Assembly (NCBI RefSeq): GCF_023375815.1
Contig: NZ_CP067412.1
Span: 5,022,001-5,086,000 of the forward strand
DNA length: 64,000 bases
Direction of reading: 5' to 3'
DNA from: Pseudomonas sp. HS6
Lineage (GTDB): Bacteria > Pseudomonadota > Gammaproteobacteria > Pseudomonadales > Pseudomonadaceae
Below the pieces are notes generated by a model. That model had not been told where the DNA came from. It did not search any database and saw only the letters and a list, made by a program, of their open reading frames with translations. The position numbers and the translations under genes are program-made. Positions within the stretch are counted from its first letter, which is position 1. Each line of letters opens with the position of its first letter. Shown here piece after piece: positions 55,484-64,000 of the stretch.

Positions 55484-56152
55484 ATGAAAAGCAACTCCCC
55501 TGCAACAAAATCGGAGAGCCCGAAGGGAGTGCGCTCGACAACGTCCGCGAAAAAACCATCCAGCTTCTATATGAAGCAGATGCGCGCGGGCCTGGCTGCC
55601 GCCGGTTATGTGAAACACGAAACTTGGGTGCTTCCCGAAAACCGAAGCTTGCTCAAGCAAATGGAGCAACAGCTACGCCAACCGATTCTGGCTGGCTCTT
55701 TCATGTCGGAGAATTACATGAGCGCAGGCAACAACTGGAACATCGATAGCCTCTACAACGCTTTCAAGGCACTGGACGAGGTGGCTTCGCAAGAGATCAC
55801 GCTGTCCCTGATCCAGAGCTCCGAACCCAGCCTCAAGCTGGAAATGAACGAATTCGGCGGCCTGCCGATTCACATTGCCCTGGCTGGTCAGCAAATCATC
55901 GTTGACACCGTGCTGGTGGATCGCGATTCGATCAGCAACGTGCCCGCGTTCAACGATGCCGTACTGCGCAGCCGTGAACTGTTCCCGCTGTCTTCCATCG
56001 GCATCGAATCGATGCCCAATGGCCAGGTCGTTTACAACATGTTCGGCGCACTCAGCGCCGACTCGAGCCTGACCAACGTGGTCACCGAGGTGAAAACCCT
56101 GGTCGATAACGTGCAGCGCGCCAGCGAAGCCTTCGAACATTTCTTCAAGTAA
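55484..56152 (+). CDS. yjfI: YjfI, DUF2170 protein
   Basis: This 222-residue cytoplasmic protein matches the DUF2170 type (LAAAGYVKHETWVLPENRSLLKQMEQQLR, LNEFGGLPIHIALAGQQIIVD; ends with helix VKTLVDNVQRASEAFEHFF). Family proteins accompany PspA-type operons. The first 30 residues are polar and disordered. The function is unknown; it is the first gene of yjfIJKLMC and follows the operator. Confidence 0.85.
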   Translation: MKSNSPATKSESPKGVRSTTSAKKPSSFYMKQMRAGLAAAGYVKHETWVLPENRSLLKQMEQQLRQPILAGSFMSENYMSAGNNWNIDSLYNAFKALDEVASQEITLSLIQSSEPSLKLEMNEFGGLPIHIALAGQQIIVDTVLVDRDSISNVPAFNDAVLRSRELFPLSSIGIESMPNGQVVYNMFGALSADSSLTNVVTEVKTLVDNVQRASEAFEHFFK

Positions 56153-56169
56153 TCAACAGGGAAAGTCCA

Positions 56170-56868
56170 ATGACTCAGTCCATCTGGAACAAGTTGTTCA
56201 CCGCACTGCGCGGCGGCGCCAATGAAGTCGGCGAAGCGATCGTCGACCAACAGGCCCTGCGCATCCTCGATCAGGAAATCCGTGACGCCGACAGCGCCCT
56301 GTCCAACGCCCGTCGCGAACTGGTCACTATCATGGCCAAGCACAAACTGTCCGCCGACCGCGTGAGCGAGTACGACGCCAAGATCAAGGATCTGGAAGCC
56401 AAGGCTGTTTCGGCCCTGAACGCTGGCCGTGAAGACTTGGCGATGGAAGTGGCCGAAGCGATTTCGACCCTGACCAACGACCTGACCACCGAGAAGGCCC
56501 AGAGCGACGAGTTCGGCACCTACGCCGACAACATGCGCAAGGACATCAACAAGGCCGAAGCACGAATCAAAAGCCTGCGTCAGCAAGTGGACATGGCCAA
56601 GGCCCGTGACAGCGTGCAGAAAGCGCAGGTCAGCGCATCCATCGCCAGCGGCGGCGCCAACGGCAAGCTGGAAACCGCAGTCGGCACCTTGAACCGTCTG
56701 CAGGAAAAGCAGAAGCAACGCGCGGCCGAGCTGAACGCTCAGGACGAACTGGCCGATGCCACGACCGGCAACGACCTGGAGCGCAAACTGCGCGACGCCG
56801 GCATCACGCCGAACGAGGGCAGCGCCAACGCGATCCTCGAGCGACTGAAGCAGAAGTCGGCTCAGTAA
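56170..56868 (+). CDS. yjfJ: PspA/IM30-family protein YjfJ
   Basis: This 232-residue protein is a mostly helical coiled-coil of the PspA/IM30 (ESCRT-III-like) family (QQALRILDQEIRDADSALSNARREL...; long Glu/Lys/Ala-rich helices to about residue 205). Such proteins bind stressed inner membranes. It lies 17 nt after yjfI and is followed by a terminator, so these two genes may be made in excess over the rest. Confidence 0.92.
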   Translation: MTQSIWNKLFTALRGGANEVGEAIVDQQALRILDQEIRDADSALSNARRELVTIMAKHKLSADRVSEYDAKIKDLEAKAVSALNAGREDLAMEVAEAISTLTNDLTTEKAQSDEFGTYADNMRKDINKAEARIKSLRQQVDMAKARDSVQKAQVSASIASGGANGKLETAVGTLNRLQEKQKQRAAELNAQDELADATTGNDLERKLRDAGITPNEGSANAILERLKQKSAQ

Positions 56869-56883
56869 GGCCAGCCAGAGAAC

Positions 56884-56910
56884 AGAAGGGCACCGGGTGC
56901 CCTTCTTTTT
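56884..56910 (+). terminator. Internal terminator after yjfJ
   Basis: AGAAGGGCACC (56884-56894) pairs with GGTGCCCTTCT (56896-56906) and runs into TTTTT. It splits yjfIJ from yjfKLMC. Confidence 0.9.
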
Positions 56911-56991
56911 TGCCTGCTCGTTTGTCACGAGGCCGGTACACTAGCGGCGTTTTGCCAACGAACACCTCCACCCGCTTCAAGGAATGTACCC

Positions 56992-57627
56992 ATGGGATGG
57001 TTAAAGAACTTGCTGGGGACCCCGGCTCCAGCACCTGAAGCTGTCGGCGGCCCGCTTGGCCTGGCACAGGGCAAGGGGATCCGGTTCGATTCGACGCTCG
57101 GCCTGCTGCTCGATGGCAGCACCTCGGTACGGGTGCCCGATGCCCAGGCCATCTGGAGCGCCGGCTGGATCGACCTCGGCCAGTCGAACAAGCTGCATCG
57201 CTATTACCTGAACAACGAAGATTTCTGGCTGCAGGTGCATGTCACCGGTGACGATCAGATCGAATCGGTGACGCTGTTCAATTACGTCAGCTACGTCACG
57301 GTCAACAGTGACGCCGAGCTGCAGCGCCTCGCGGGCCCGAACAGCCTGATCGGCCTGCCGGCCTACAGCCATGAGGGCGTGTCCTTCACCCGTGAATGGG
57401 GCACCGAACGCGGCCAGACCGAACTGGTCCCGCTCACCGAACAAGTGATCAATCCCGACGAGTCCTACACCATCGAACACCATTCGATGCTGTACGCCCG
57501 GGAAACCGGCCTGACCGACCGTCGTGAGCTGTTGCTGTTCTCCGTCGAACAGGACGAAGAAGGCACCGTCAGCCTGAGCACATCGCTGGGCATCTCGCTG
57601 TACACCACCGATCTGAGCACCATTTAA
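56992..57627 (+). CDS. yjfK: YjfK, DUF2491 protein
   Basis: This 211-residue cytoplasmic protein is of the DUF2491 type (RFDSTLGLLLDGSTSVRVPDAQAIWSAGWIDLG, YYLNNEDFWLQVHVTGDD). Function unknown; it always accompanies PspA-like YjfJ. AAGGA lies 9 nt before the ATG; the 123-nt gap after yjfJ contains the terminator and may hold its own promoter. Confidence 0.85.
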   Translation: MGWLKNLLGTPAPAPEAVGGPLGLAQGKGIRFDSTLGLLLDGSTSVRVPDAQAIWSAGWIDLGQSNKLHRYYLNNEDFWLQVHVTGDDQIESVTLFNYVSYVTVNSDAELQRLAGPNSLIGLPAYSHEGVSFTREWGTERGQTELVPLTEQVINPDESYTIEHHSMLYARETGLTDRRELLLFSVEQDEEGTVSLSTSLGISLYTTDLSTI

Positions 57628-57640
57628 AAGGAAGTTCCCC

Positions 57641-58066
57641 ATGCTGGAAGTGCTGTCCGTTTCCCTGAACAAGGCCGCGCTGGTCGGTTTCGCCGCCTAC
57701 CTGATCGGCGCCGTGCTGCTGTTCATGCTGTTTCAGTTCGTCTACACCCGCATCACGCCGCACAAGGAATTCGAACTGATTCGCGGCGGCAACAATGCGG
57801 CTGCCATCGCCCTGTCGGGTGCGATCATCGGTTTCGCGATTCCGGCGAGCAACATCATCGCCCACTCGATCAACGTCCTCGATTTCGTGCTCTGGGCGGT
57901 CATCGCCGCTGCGGTGCAATTGCTGGCATTCCTGGCGACCGGACTGGTGCTCAAAGGCACGTCCCAACGCATCGCCAACGGTGAAGTTGCCGCCGGCATC
58001 TACGTCGCTGCGGTGGCGATCAGCGTTGGCATGCTCAATGCCGCGTGCATGACACCGTCCTACTGA
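57641..58066 (+). CDS. yjfL: YjfL, DUF350 membrane protein
   Basis: This 141-residue protein has four membrane helices and the DUF350 pattern (GNNAAAIALSGAIIGFAIPASNIIAHS, FLATGLVLKGTSQRIANGEVAAGIYVAAVAISVGMLNAACM). It is presumed an inner-membrane part of the envelope-stress system. It starts 13 nt after yjfK. Confidence 0.9.
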   Translation: MLEVLSVSLNKAALVGFAAYLIGAVLLFMLFQFVYTRITPHKEFELIRGGNNAAAIALSGAIIGFAIPASNIIAHSINVLDFVLWAVIAAAVQLLAFLATGLVLKGTSQRIANGEVAAGIYVAAVAISVGMLNAACMTPSY

Positions 58067-58083
58067 TCGGCAGGAAGCCTGAG

Positions 58084-58782
58084 ATGAAACGAAGCAAGTA
58101 CGTTCAACTGTCCCTGGCGGCCTCGGTGGCGCTGGCGATTTCCGGCGAAGTGGCCGCCCAGGAACAACGCAACTTCCAGAGCGTGGAACAGTGCGTCGAC
58201 GCCGAAGTGGCCGCCGATGCCTGCTCGAACGCCTATGTCGCGGCCCTGACTGAACACCGGCGTATCGCCCCGGCCTATGACGACAAGGACAAGTGCGACG
58301 CAGACTTCGCCGCCGGCTGGTGTCAGAAAAATTCCGACGGCCGCTTTGTGCCGAAGCTGGGCGGCTTCAAGGTGCCGCAAAACGTTGAGCCGGCGCAGAA
58401 CCTCGATGCGATCGCCAATGCGCAGATGCCCGCGGGTGACTCGGCACCTGCCCAGACGACACAGAGCACTTCCCATGTTTCCAGTGGTGGCGGTGGCGGT
58501 GGTAACGGCTGGCTCAGCGGGTGGCTGATCGGCAATGCCATGAGCAACAATCGCGCAAGCGACACACGGACGGTCTATCGCGATCGTGATACTCGCCAGA
58601 CGTACGACACTTCGACGCTGAACCGACGGATTGAATCTGCTCCGACGACTCGAAACGATTCGGACTACACCAGCTCCCGCAGCAAATCGGTCAACGTGGC
58701 CTCTTCGACCTCCCGTGGCGGCTTCGGCAGCCAGTCCAGTGCGCGCAGTGGCTGGGGCGGCTGGGGCAGTTCGAGCAGCTGA
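58084..58782 (+). CDS. yjfM: YjfM, DUF1190 exported protein
   Basis: This 232-residue protein has a signal peptide (LSLAASVALAISGEVAAQ), four cysteines in the DUF1190 domain (CVDAEVAADACSNAY, CDADFAAGWCQ) and a long Gly/Ser-rich, Arg-containing low-complexity tail (SGGGGGGNGWLSGWLIGNAMS; ends in GGWGSSSS). It lies 17 nt after yjfL. Role unknown. Confidence 0.85.
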   Translation: MKRSKYVQLSLAASVALAISGEVAAQEQRNFQSVEQCVDAEVAADACSNAYVAALTEHRRIAPAYDDKDKCDADFAAGWCQKNSDGRFVPKLGGFKVPQNVEPAQNLDAIANAQMPAGDSAPAQTTQSTSHVSSGGGGGGNGWLSGWLIGNAMSNNRASDTRTVYRDRDTRQTYDTSTLNRRIESAPTTRNDSDYTSSRSKSVNVASSTSRGGFGSQSSARSGWGGWGSSSS

Positions 58783-58784
58783 CC

Positions 58785-59942
58785 ATGAAGAAGATCCATT
58801 GCGCCGAGCGCCACGACTGGAAACACACCGCCGAAAGCCTCGGCTTCCTGTTTCACACCATCGACGACGAGCCCTACTGGGACGAGCGCGCCTACTACCA
58901 GTTCACGCTCGCGCAGATCGAAAACGATCTCGAGGATCCGACCACCGAACTGCACGAGATGTGCATGGACCTGGTCGACCGGGTCGTGCACAGCGAAGAG
59001 TTGCTCGATCGCCTGAGCATCCCCGCGTCGTACTACGACATGATCCGAACGTCCTGGCTGGAAGGTCATCCGCATCTGTACGGACGCATGGACTTCTCCT
59101 ACAGCGGCAACGGCCCGGCAAAGTTGCTGGAGCTCAACTACGACACGCCAACCAGCCTGTACGAAGCGGCGGCGTTCCAATGGGGCTGGCTGGAGCAATG
59201 CATCGAGCGCGGGATGCTGCCGCGCCATGCCGACCAGTTCAACAGTATCGACACCCGCCTGCATGAGGCGTTTGCTCAGTTAAAGCTCAAGCGTCCGTTC
59301 TATTTTGCCTCGATGAAAGACTCGGTCGAGGACAGGGGCACCACGGACTATTTGCGGCTGATCGCGGAAAAGGTCGGCATCGAATCACGGCACATCGATA
59401 TCGAAGACATCGGACTGACTGCCGATGGACGTTTCGTCGATCTTGAAGATCGCTGGATTCCGCACCTGTTCAAACTGCACGCCTGGGAGTTCATCTTCCA
59501 CGAGCCGTTCGGTGCCGCCATCGCCGAATGCGACACGCAGTTTTTCGAACCGGCCTGGAAATCCATCCTCTCCAACAAGGGCGCCCTGCCCCTGCTCTGG
59601 GAACTGCACAAAGGCCATCCGAACCTGCTGGCGGCGCATCTCGATCCGAATCCGGGCAGCGCAGTGCCAAAAGGTTGGGTACGCAAACCGTACTTTTCCC
59701 GGGAAGGCGCCAACATCGAGCTGCAAACTGCCGACGGTCTGATCGTCAAAGAGGACGGTCCCTACACGGACGCGCCCTTCATCCTGCAGGAATTTGCACC
59801 GCTGCCGAAGTTCGATGACAGCTATACGCTGATCGGCTCTTGGGTGATCGGTGACCAGGCTGCCGGTATCGGCGTACGTGAAGACAACAGCCTGATCACA
59901 AAGGACTCAAGTCGGTTTTTGCCACACCTGATTCTTGACTGA
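58785..59942 (+). CDS. yjfC: YjfC, glutathionylspermidine synthase-like ATP-grasp protein
   Basis: This 385-residue protein is an ATP-grasp ligase of the glutathionylspermidine-synthetase type (ERHDWKHTAESLGFLFHTIDDEPYWDERAYY, RMDFSYSGNGPAKLLELNYDTPTSLYEAA, ILSNKGALPLLWELHKGHPNLLAA). It lacks the amidase half. It starts 3 nt after yjfM, the last gene of the E. coli-like yjfIJKLMC order, and is probably an amide-forming enzyme acting on a protein or a polyamine; the substrate is unknown. Confidence 0.9.
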   Translation: MKKIHCAERHDWKHTAESLGFLFHTIDDEPYWDERAYYQFTLAQIENDLEDPTTELHEMCMDLVDRVVHSEELLDRLSIPASYYDMIRTSWLEGHPHLYGRMDFSYSGNGPAKLLELNYDTPTSLYEAAAFQWGWLEQCIERGMLPRHADQFNSIDTRLHEAFAQLKLKRPFYFASMKDSVEDRGTTDYLRLIAEKVGIESRHIDIEDIGLTADGRFVDLEDRWIPHLFKLHAWEFIFHEPFGAAIAECDTQFFEPAWKSILSNKGALPLLWELHKGHPNLLAAHLDPNPGSAVPKGWVRKPYFSREGANIELQTADGLIVKEDGPYTDAPFILQEFAPLPKFDDSYTLIGSWVIGDQAAGIGVREDNSLITKDSSRFLPHLILD

Positions 59943-59956
59943 TGCAAGGCTCGCAA

Positions 59957-59994
59957 TAAAAAAACCGTAGCGTTTGTGCGCTACGGTTTTTTTG
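59957..59994. terminator. Bidirectional terminator after yjfC
   Basis: ACCGTAGCG (59964-59972) and CGCTACGGT (59979-59987) form a 9-bp stem with a 6-nt loop, with an A-run before and a T-run after. It ends both yjfC and the convergent acyltransferase gene. Confidence 0.95.
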
Positions 59995-60007
59995 TTTCCG
60001 GCATCGA

Positions 60008-61213
60008 TCAAGACAATTCGGTCGTACGCGCCGGGGCCTCTGCCAAAGGTTTTTCCTTCGCCGATTCGGCAGATCCAAGGCCGGCCATTCTCCGACGCGA
60101 AATTTCCGCGCCACGCCGACGCAACGGCGTTTCGACAAACCGGTAGTTCAACTCGCTGCAGACCACCATGATCGCGAACGAAGTCAGCAACAGTTGCACG
60201 GTGAATTCGCCACCCAGCTCCACGCCCCTTTCGCTGGCCACTCGACTCCAGATCTCGGTGCTCAAGTGGTACGCAAACATGTGCACGACGTACAAGGCGT
60301 AGGAGCGCGAACCCAGCCATTGGGCGAGGCCGCTCAGAATGGCCGGGCAGTAGATGTAGCCTTTCTGGTAACTGGAGAGCCAGACCAGGATCAAGGCATT
60401 GATCGCCAGCAGACCGACAGCAATCGGCGTTGCGATGAGCTGACCGGCAATCGCCCCCATCATGTACAGCAGGAACAGCGTGATGCCCAGTCGTTTGATC
60501 AGACTGCCACCCAATGCGACAGGCTCGATGTCCTTGTACAAGGATGTGCGCGTGAACAGGCAGAGCAGAATGCCCCACATCATCGCGTCCAGGCGGAACG
60601 AGAAGAGCATCCCCGCCGGTGCCGCACCAAAGGCATTGCGGTCGAGCGGAAACTGCACGGCGATCAGAGCAATCAGGGTGATGACTCGCCAACGGGTGGA
60701 GGTAATCAGCAGCAGGAACAGCGGGAAGATGAAGTAGAACTGCTCCTCCAGCGCCAGGCTCCAATAGACCGAGTTCGGCCCCAGAATCACGCCGTACTGA
60801 TTCGCCAGGTTACCGGTGAATGTCGCGACGGCAGTGAAGCTGCGCACATTGTCGAACCACGACTGGAACGCATTCGACTGGTTGAAGAAGATCGAAAACG
60901 CCAGAGGGATGAGCACCCACAACCAGGCGGTGGGCAACAGACGATAGGCCCGTCGAATCCAGAATGACGTTGCAGCGAGACCGTAGCGATCTTGCTCGCG
61001 GTTCTTGTCGAAGTAGTCGAGGTAGGCCTTGCTGACGACAAAACCTGAAATACAGAAAAACAGATCCACGCCGGACCAGGGGGAATACACGTTGAACAGC
61101 TTTTCCATGAACGCACCATGGAATGGCAGCAACAGCGCACTGTGGGCAAACACCGTCATCAGGATAGCCACACCACGCAGGTATTCGATTTCCTTGTTCT
61201 TGCTACTGCTCAT
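60008..61213 (-). CDS. Acyltransferase 3 family membrane protein (OafA-like)
   Basis: This 401-residue protein has about ten membrane helices and an acyltransferase-3 start (EYLRGVAILMTVFAHS, with the likely catalytic His), VDLFFCISGFVVS, RRAYRLLPTAW and the EEQFYFIFPLFLLL segment. It O-acylates a surface polysaccharide or similar. It stands alone. The C-terminal tail is charged and has no SGNH domain. Confidence 0.9.
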   Translation of the reverse strand: MSSSKNKEIEYLRGVAILMTVFAHSALLLPFHGAFMEKLFNVYSPWSGVDLFFCISGFVVSKAYLDYFDKNREQDRYGLAATSFWIRRAYRLLPTAWLWVLIPLAFSIFFNQSNAFQSWFDNVRSFTAVATFTGNLANQYGVILGPNSVYWSLALEEQFYFIFPLFLLLITSTRWRVITLIALIAVQFPLDRNAFGAAPAGMLFSFRLDAMMWGILLCLFTRTSLYKDIEPVALGGSLIKRLGITLFLLYMMGAIAGQLIATPIAVGLLAINALILVWLSSYQKGYIYCPAILSGLAQWLGSRSYALYVVHMFAYHLSTEIWSRVASERGVELGGEFTVQLLLTSFAIMVVCSELNYRFVETPLRRRGAEISRRRMAGLGSAESAKEKPLAEAPARTTELS

Positions 61214-61421
61214 CGGTTTCTCTTGTTCTTGTGATTGAACTGGCGCCCAAATTCGGGAAGCTCGTTCTTGCAGAAATGGACGGGCTCTAAAGCGCCGGGA
61301 CCGATCATGGATCGGCTTGCCGCCGCCTTCAAGGTTCTTCGTGAAACTTTACCGCCCTCAATGCAGGGACTGATCAGTCAGTTCACGATCAGCCAAAAGA
61401 TGTTTACGCCGCCAAAAACGA

Positions 61422-61448
61422 CGAAGCCCCCGCAATGCGGGGGCTTCG
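61422..61448 (-). terminator. Terminator of ssb
   Basis: CGAAGCCCCCGC (61422-61433) and GCGGGGGCTTCG (61437-61448) form a 12-bp stem with a 3-nt loop; on the minus strand it is followed by TCGTTTTTGG. The rest of 61214-61480 holds only the promoter side of the acyltransferase gene. Confidence 0.9.
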
Positions 61449-61480
61449 AATCCAAACCGGAAGTGGTTCAGCGATCTCAA

Positions 61481-61999
61481 TCAGAACGGGATATCGTCAT
61501 CGAAGCTGTCGAAATCCGGAGCCGGTTGCGGTGCGGCCTGCTGTGGAGCCGGAGCCGAACGCTGCTGAGGTGCCGACTGCTGCGGACGCGGAGCCTGCTG
61601 GCGTGGCGCCTGCTGCTGATAGTTGTTGCCACCGCCTTGTTGGTCGCCCTGTTGTGGACGGCCGCCCAGCAGTTGCATGGTGCCTTGCATGTCGACCACG
61701 ATTTCGGTGGTGTAACGCTTGATACCGTCTTTTTCCCACTCACGGGTCTGCAGCTTGCCTTCGATGTACACCTGCGAACCCTTGCGCAGGTATTCGCCGG
61801 CGATCTCGGCAACCTTGCCGAACATCGATACACGGTGCCACTCGGTCTTCTCGACCTTCTGACCGGTCTGCTTGTCGGTCCACTGCTCGCTGGTCGCCAG
61901 ACTCAGGTTGGTCACGGCGTTACCGTTGGGCAGGTAGCGTACTTCGGGATCCTGGCCGCAAGTACCGACCAGAATGACTTTGTTAACCCCACGGGCCAT
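61481..61999 (-). CDS. ssb: Single-stranded DNA-binding protein
   Basis: This 172-residue protein has the OB-fold SSB core ([57 protein letters not shown]) to about residue 110, a Gln/Pro-rich linker and the conserved acidic tip DDDIPF that binds partner proteins. TAGGAG precedes the ATG. It is 9 nt after yajR and divergent from uvrA through it, the usual arrangement in pseudomonads. Confidence 0.98.
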   Translation of the reverse strand: MARGVNKVILVGTCGQDPEVRYLPNGNAVTNLSLATSEQWTDKQTGQKVEKTEWHRVSMFGKVAEIAGEYLRKGSQVYIEGKLQTREWEKDGIKRYTTEIVVDMQGTMQLLGGRPQQGDQQGGGNNYQQQAPRQQAPRPQQSAPQQRSAPAPQQAAPQPAPDFDSFDDDIPF

Positions 62000-62008
62000 A
62001 ACGTTCTC

Positions 62009-63406
62009 CTAGGCTTCGCACGCAGTCTGCGCCGGGTTGTTCACCAGGCGCTCAAGAGTGGTGCGATCCATTAATTCGGTGTCCAGTTTGATGTAGATCG
62101 CCGCTTCATCAGCGACTATGACTGCATCAGTTACCCCTACGAGGGCCTTGAGGCGCTCGACCAGACCCGCTTCGCGGATCGCTTCGGGCGACAACGGCAG
62201 GCGCAGGCTCGTCACGTAGGGAGGTTCGCGCATGGTAACAGCAAAGGCCAGCCAAAGTGCAGCCAGCCCGGCACATCCGAGGAACACAACCGACAGACCG
62301 CCATGCTGGAACATCCAGCCGCCGAGAATCCCGCCGAGCGCAGAACCGAGGAACTGGCTGGTGGAGTACACGCCCATGGCCGTGCCTTTGCCACCTGCCG
62401 GTGAAACCTTGCTGATCAGCGACGGCAGCGAGGCTTCCAGCAGATTGAACGCGGTGAAGAACACCACCGTACCGATCACCAGAGCCCGCAAGCTGTCACC
62501 GAACTGCCAGAAGAATAGCTCAGTGAGCATCAGCGTCATGACGGCGCCGAGCAAAACTCGTTTCATTTTGCGTTTTTTCTCGCCGTAGATAATGAACGGG
62601 ATCATGGCGAAAAAAGAGATCAGCAAGGCTGTGAGGTAGACCCACCAGTGCTGCTCCTTGGGCAGCCCGGCTTTTTCGACCAGGGCCAGGGGCAGCGCGA
62701 CGAAGCTCGACATCAACATCGCATGTAACACAAAGATGCCCAGATCCAGGCGCAGCAGGTCCGGGTGCTTGAGCGTCGGCATCAACGCCTGACGCGCCAC
62801 GCCGGACTCACGATGGCTCAGCGGCCCGGTGGACTTCGGCACCATGAACATCACGATCACGATCCCGACCAGTGCCATCCCGCCGGTGGCCAGGAACAAG
62901 CCGGACAGACCAAATGCGCGGGTCAGCAACGGGCCGACCACCATGGCCACGGCGAACGACAGGCCGATGGTCATGCCGATCATGGCCATCGCTTTGGTGC
63001 GGTGCTGTTCGCGAGTCAGGTCGGACAGCAACGCCATGACTGCCGCGGAAATTGCGCCGGCGCCCTGCAGGATCCGGCCGGCAATCACGCCCCAGATCGA
63101 ATCGGCCTGAGCCGCCAGCACACTGCCGAGGGCGAAGACGATCAGCCCCAGGTAAATTACCGGACGGCGGCCGATGCGGTCGGAAATGATCCCGAACGGA
63201 ATCTGGAAAATCGCCTGGGTCAGGCCGTAAGCGCCAATCGCCAACCCGATGAGGGCCGGGGTCGCTCCCGCCAGATCCATGCCATAGGTTGCCAGTACCG
63301 GCAGCACCATGAACATGCCAAGCATACGGAAGGCGAACACCAGGGCCAGACCGCTCGCTGCGCGGGTCTCGCTGCCACTCATGCGTTCGCTGTGGGGATC
63401 GTGCAT
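62009..63406 (-). CDS. yajR: MFS transporter with C-terminal YAM domain (YajR-like)
   Basis: This 465-residue protein has twelve helices, a clear motif A (GIISDRIGRRP) and motif B-like GRILQGAGA, and a soluble C-terminal domain of about 65 residues (SLRLPLSPEAIREAGLVERLKALVGVTDAVIVADEAAIYIKLD) of ferredoxin-like shape (YAM domain of E. coli YajR). It is a proton-driven exporter whose substrate is not known. It is followed closely by ssb. Confidence 0.9.
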   Translation of the reverse strand: MHDPHSERMSGSETRAASGLALVFAFRMLGMFMVLPVLATYGMDLAGATPALIGLAIGAYGLTQAIFQIPFGIISDRIGRRPVIYLGLIVFALGSVLAAQADSIWGVIAGRILQGAGAISAAVMALLSDLTREQHRTKAMAMIGMTIGLSFAVAMVVGPLLTRAFGLSGLFLATGGMALVGIVIVMFMVPKSTGPLSHRESGVARQALMPTLKHPDLLRLDLGIFVLHAMLMSSFVALPLALVEKAGLPKEQHWWVYLTALLISFFAMIPFIIYGEKKRKMKRVLLGAVMTLMLTELFFWQFGDSLRALVIGTVVFFTAFNLLEASLPSLISKVSPAGGKGTAMGVYSTSQFLGSALGGILGGWMFQHGGLSVVFLGCAGLAALWLAFAVTMREPPYVTSLRLPLSPEAIREAGLVERLKALVGVTDAVIVADEAAIYIKLDTELMDRTTLERLVNNPAQTACEA

Positions 63407-63474
63407 GGAAAAACCTCGTGTGAACCGGCGGCGATTCTACCAGTCCCATCGAAAGACGGGGTATATCGCGACGC

Positions 63475-63514
63475 TTTGCCGCGTACAGATGAAACTCTCT
63501 TCATGTAAGGCAAA
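63475..63514. promoter_or_regulatory. Imperfect hairpin between yajR and uvrA
   Basis: TTTGCC (63475-63480) and GGCAAA (63509-63514) enclose TACAGATGAA and TTCATGTA, which pair with one bulge. It lies in the divergent yajR/uvrA region and its role is unknown. A TATACT (63558-63563) 35 nt before uvrA is a likely -10; no clear -35 or LexA box was seen. Confidence 0.3.
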
Positions 63515-63597
63515 AAACCCTTTATTTGATAGTGTGCATCCATCCAGTATTTGGCCGTATACTCCTGTGTTTTCGACGCCCGCCGAGCGAGGCCACT

Positions 63598-64000
63598 TTG
63601 GACAAGATCCTGATACGTGGGGCCCGTACCCACAACCTGAAGAACATCGACCTGACCCTGCCACGGGACAAACTGATCGTCATCACCGGCCTGTCCGGAT
63701 CCGGCAAGTCGTCCCTGGCCTTCGACACGCTGTACGCCGAAGGTCAGCGCCGCTATGTCGAATCTCTGTCGGCCTATGCCCGGCAGTTCCTGTCGATGAT
63801 GGAAAAACCCGACGTCGACACCATCGAAGGTCTGTCGCCGGCCATCTCCATCGAACAGAAGTCGACCTCGCACAACCCACGCTCCACGGTCGGCACCATC
63901 ACCGAAATCTACGACTACCTGCGTCTGCTCTACGCACGCGTCGGTACGCCGCGTTGCCCGGATCACGACATTCCGCTGGAAGCCCAGACTGTCAGCCAGA
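63598..64000 (+). CDS. uvrA: Excinuclease ABC subunit A (5' part)
   Basis: The first 134 codons of UvrA are present, the rest lies past the window. UvrA is the damage-recognition ATPase of nucleotide-excision repair. [52 protein letters not shown] (here cited in parts) shows the first Walker [10 protein letters not shown] at about residue 31, followed by SAYARQFL and the PAISIEQKS segment. It starts with TTG; CGAGCGAGG lies about 6 nt upstream. It diverges from yajR-ssb. Confidence 0.97.
   Translation, partial: MDKILIRGARTHNLKNIDLTLPRDKLIVITGLSGSGKSSLAFDTLYAEGQRRYVESLSAYARQFLSMMEKPDVDTIEGLSPAISIEQKSTSHNPRSTVGTITEIYDYLRLLYARVGTPRCPDHDIPLEAQTVSQ

Noticed and set aside
63407..63597. LexA (SOS) box for uvrA
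   Set aside because: No CTG-N10-CAG palindrome was found; the nearest CAG and CTG are in the wrong order.
1..64000. CRISPR arrays, tRNA or rRNA genes, IS elements
   Set aside because: No regularly spaced repeats, no cloverleaf-like tRNA and no transposase frames were seen; the repeated sequences are REP elements.

Overview
The window is chromosomal DNA from a fluorescent pseudomonad, most likely of the Pseudomonas fluorescens group. The evidence is the G+C-rich codon use, the dense REP elements (GTGGGAGC-type palindromes), and a gene order that follows the P. aeruginosa core: xseB-ispA-dxs, ribA, pgpA-thiL-nusB-ribH-ribBA-ribC-ribD-nrdR, then a zinc-responsive operon followed by oprG. No tRNA, rRNA, CRISPR array, insertion sequence or prophage was recognised.

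Layout. 1-4200 is a small accessory and defence block: a lipoprotein, an Mrr-type type IV restriction endonuclease, and a three-gene overlapping operon with two different DarT-like ADP-ribosyltransferases in tandem followed by one DarG antitoxin. 4400-15800 holds a diguanylate cyclase and, on the minus strand, a complete six-gene bacterial alpha-2-macroglobulin operon (magA-F; yfaPQST/yfaA relatives). 16000-17250 is a Fic-family protein behind two perfect tandem palindromes. 17280-31240 is core metabolism: isoprenoid precursors (ispA, dxs), vitamin B12 uptake (btuB, btuF), the riboflavin pathway, thiL, pgpA, nusB and nrdR. 31370-38140 has a YbaY-like lipoprotein, a methyltransferase, thioredoxin-TPR chaperone CnoX, a zinc-starvation operon (ZrgA-like protein, MacB/LolDE-like ABC transporter, DUF3299) with a Zur-like box, and OprG/OmpW with an ANR-like box. 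38150-46820 has two sugar-nucleotide SDR proteins, the Lhr helicase and a large MscS-family channel. 47190-53500 has an MFS exporter, the ybhP-clsB-ybhN envelope operon preceded by a structured leader and a possible 23-codon ORF, an alpha/beta hydrolase and a DUF3182 protein. 53680-59940 has a GlxA-type AraC regulator diverging from an isochorismatase-like hydrolase, then the PspA-type yjfIJKLMC operon behind a large inverted-repeat operator. 60000-64000 has an acyltransferase, ssb, yajR and the start of uvrA.

Most likely to reward a second look: the DarT-DarT-DarG arrangement (one antitoxin beside two toxins); two unassigned operators, TGAGCCGAATA-N7-TATTCGGCTCA twice before fic and paired CTCACGCGTGAG palindromes before the PspA-like operon; the hairpin plus small-ORF leader of ybhP; and a 163-bp nested-palindrome element near 47 kb. 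Functions are assigned from recognisable motifs and gene order only; no database search was run.
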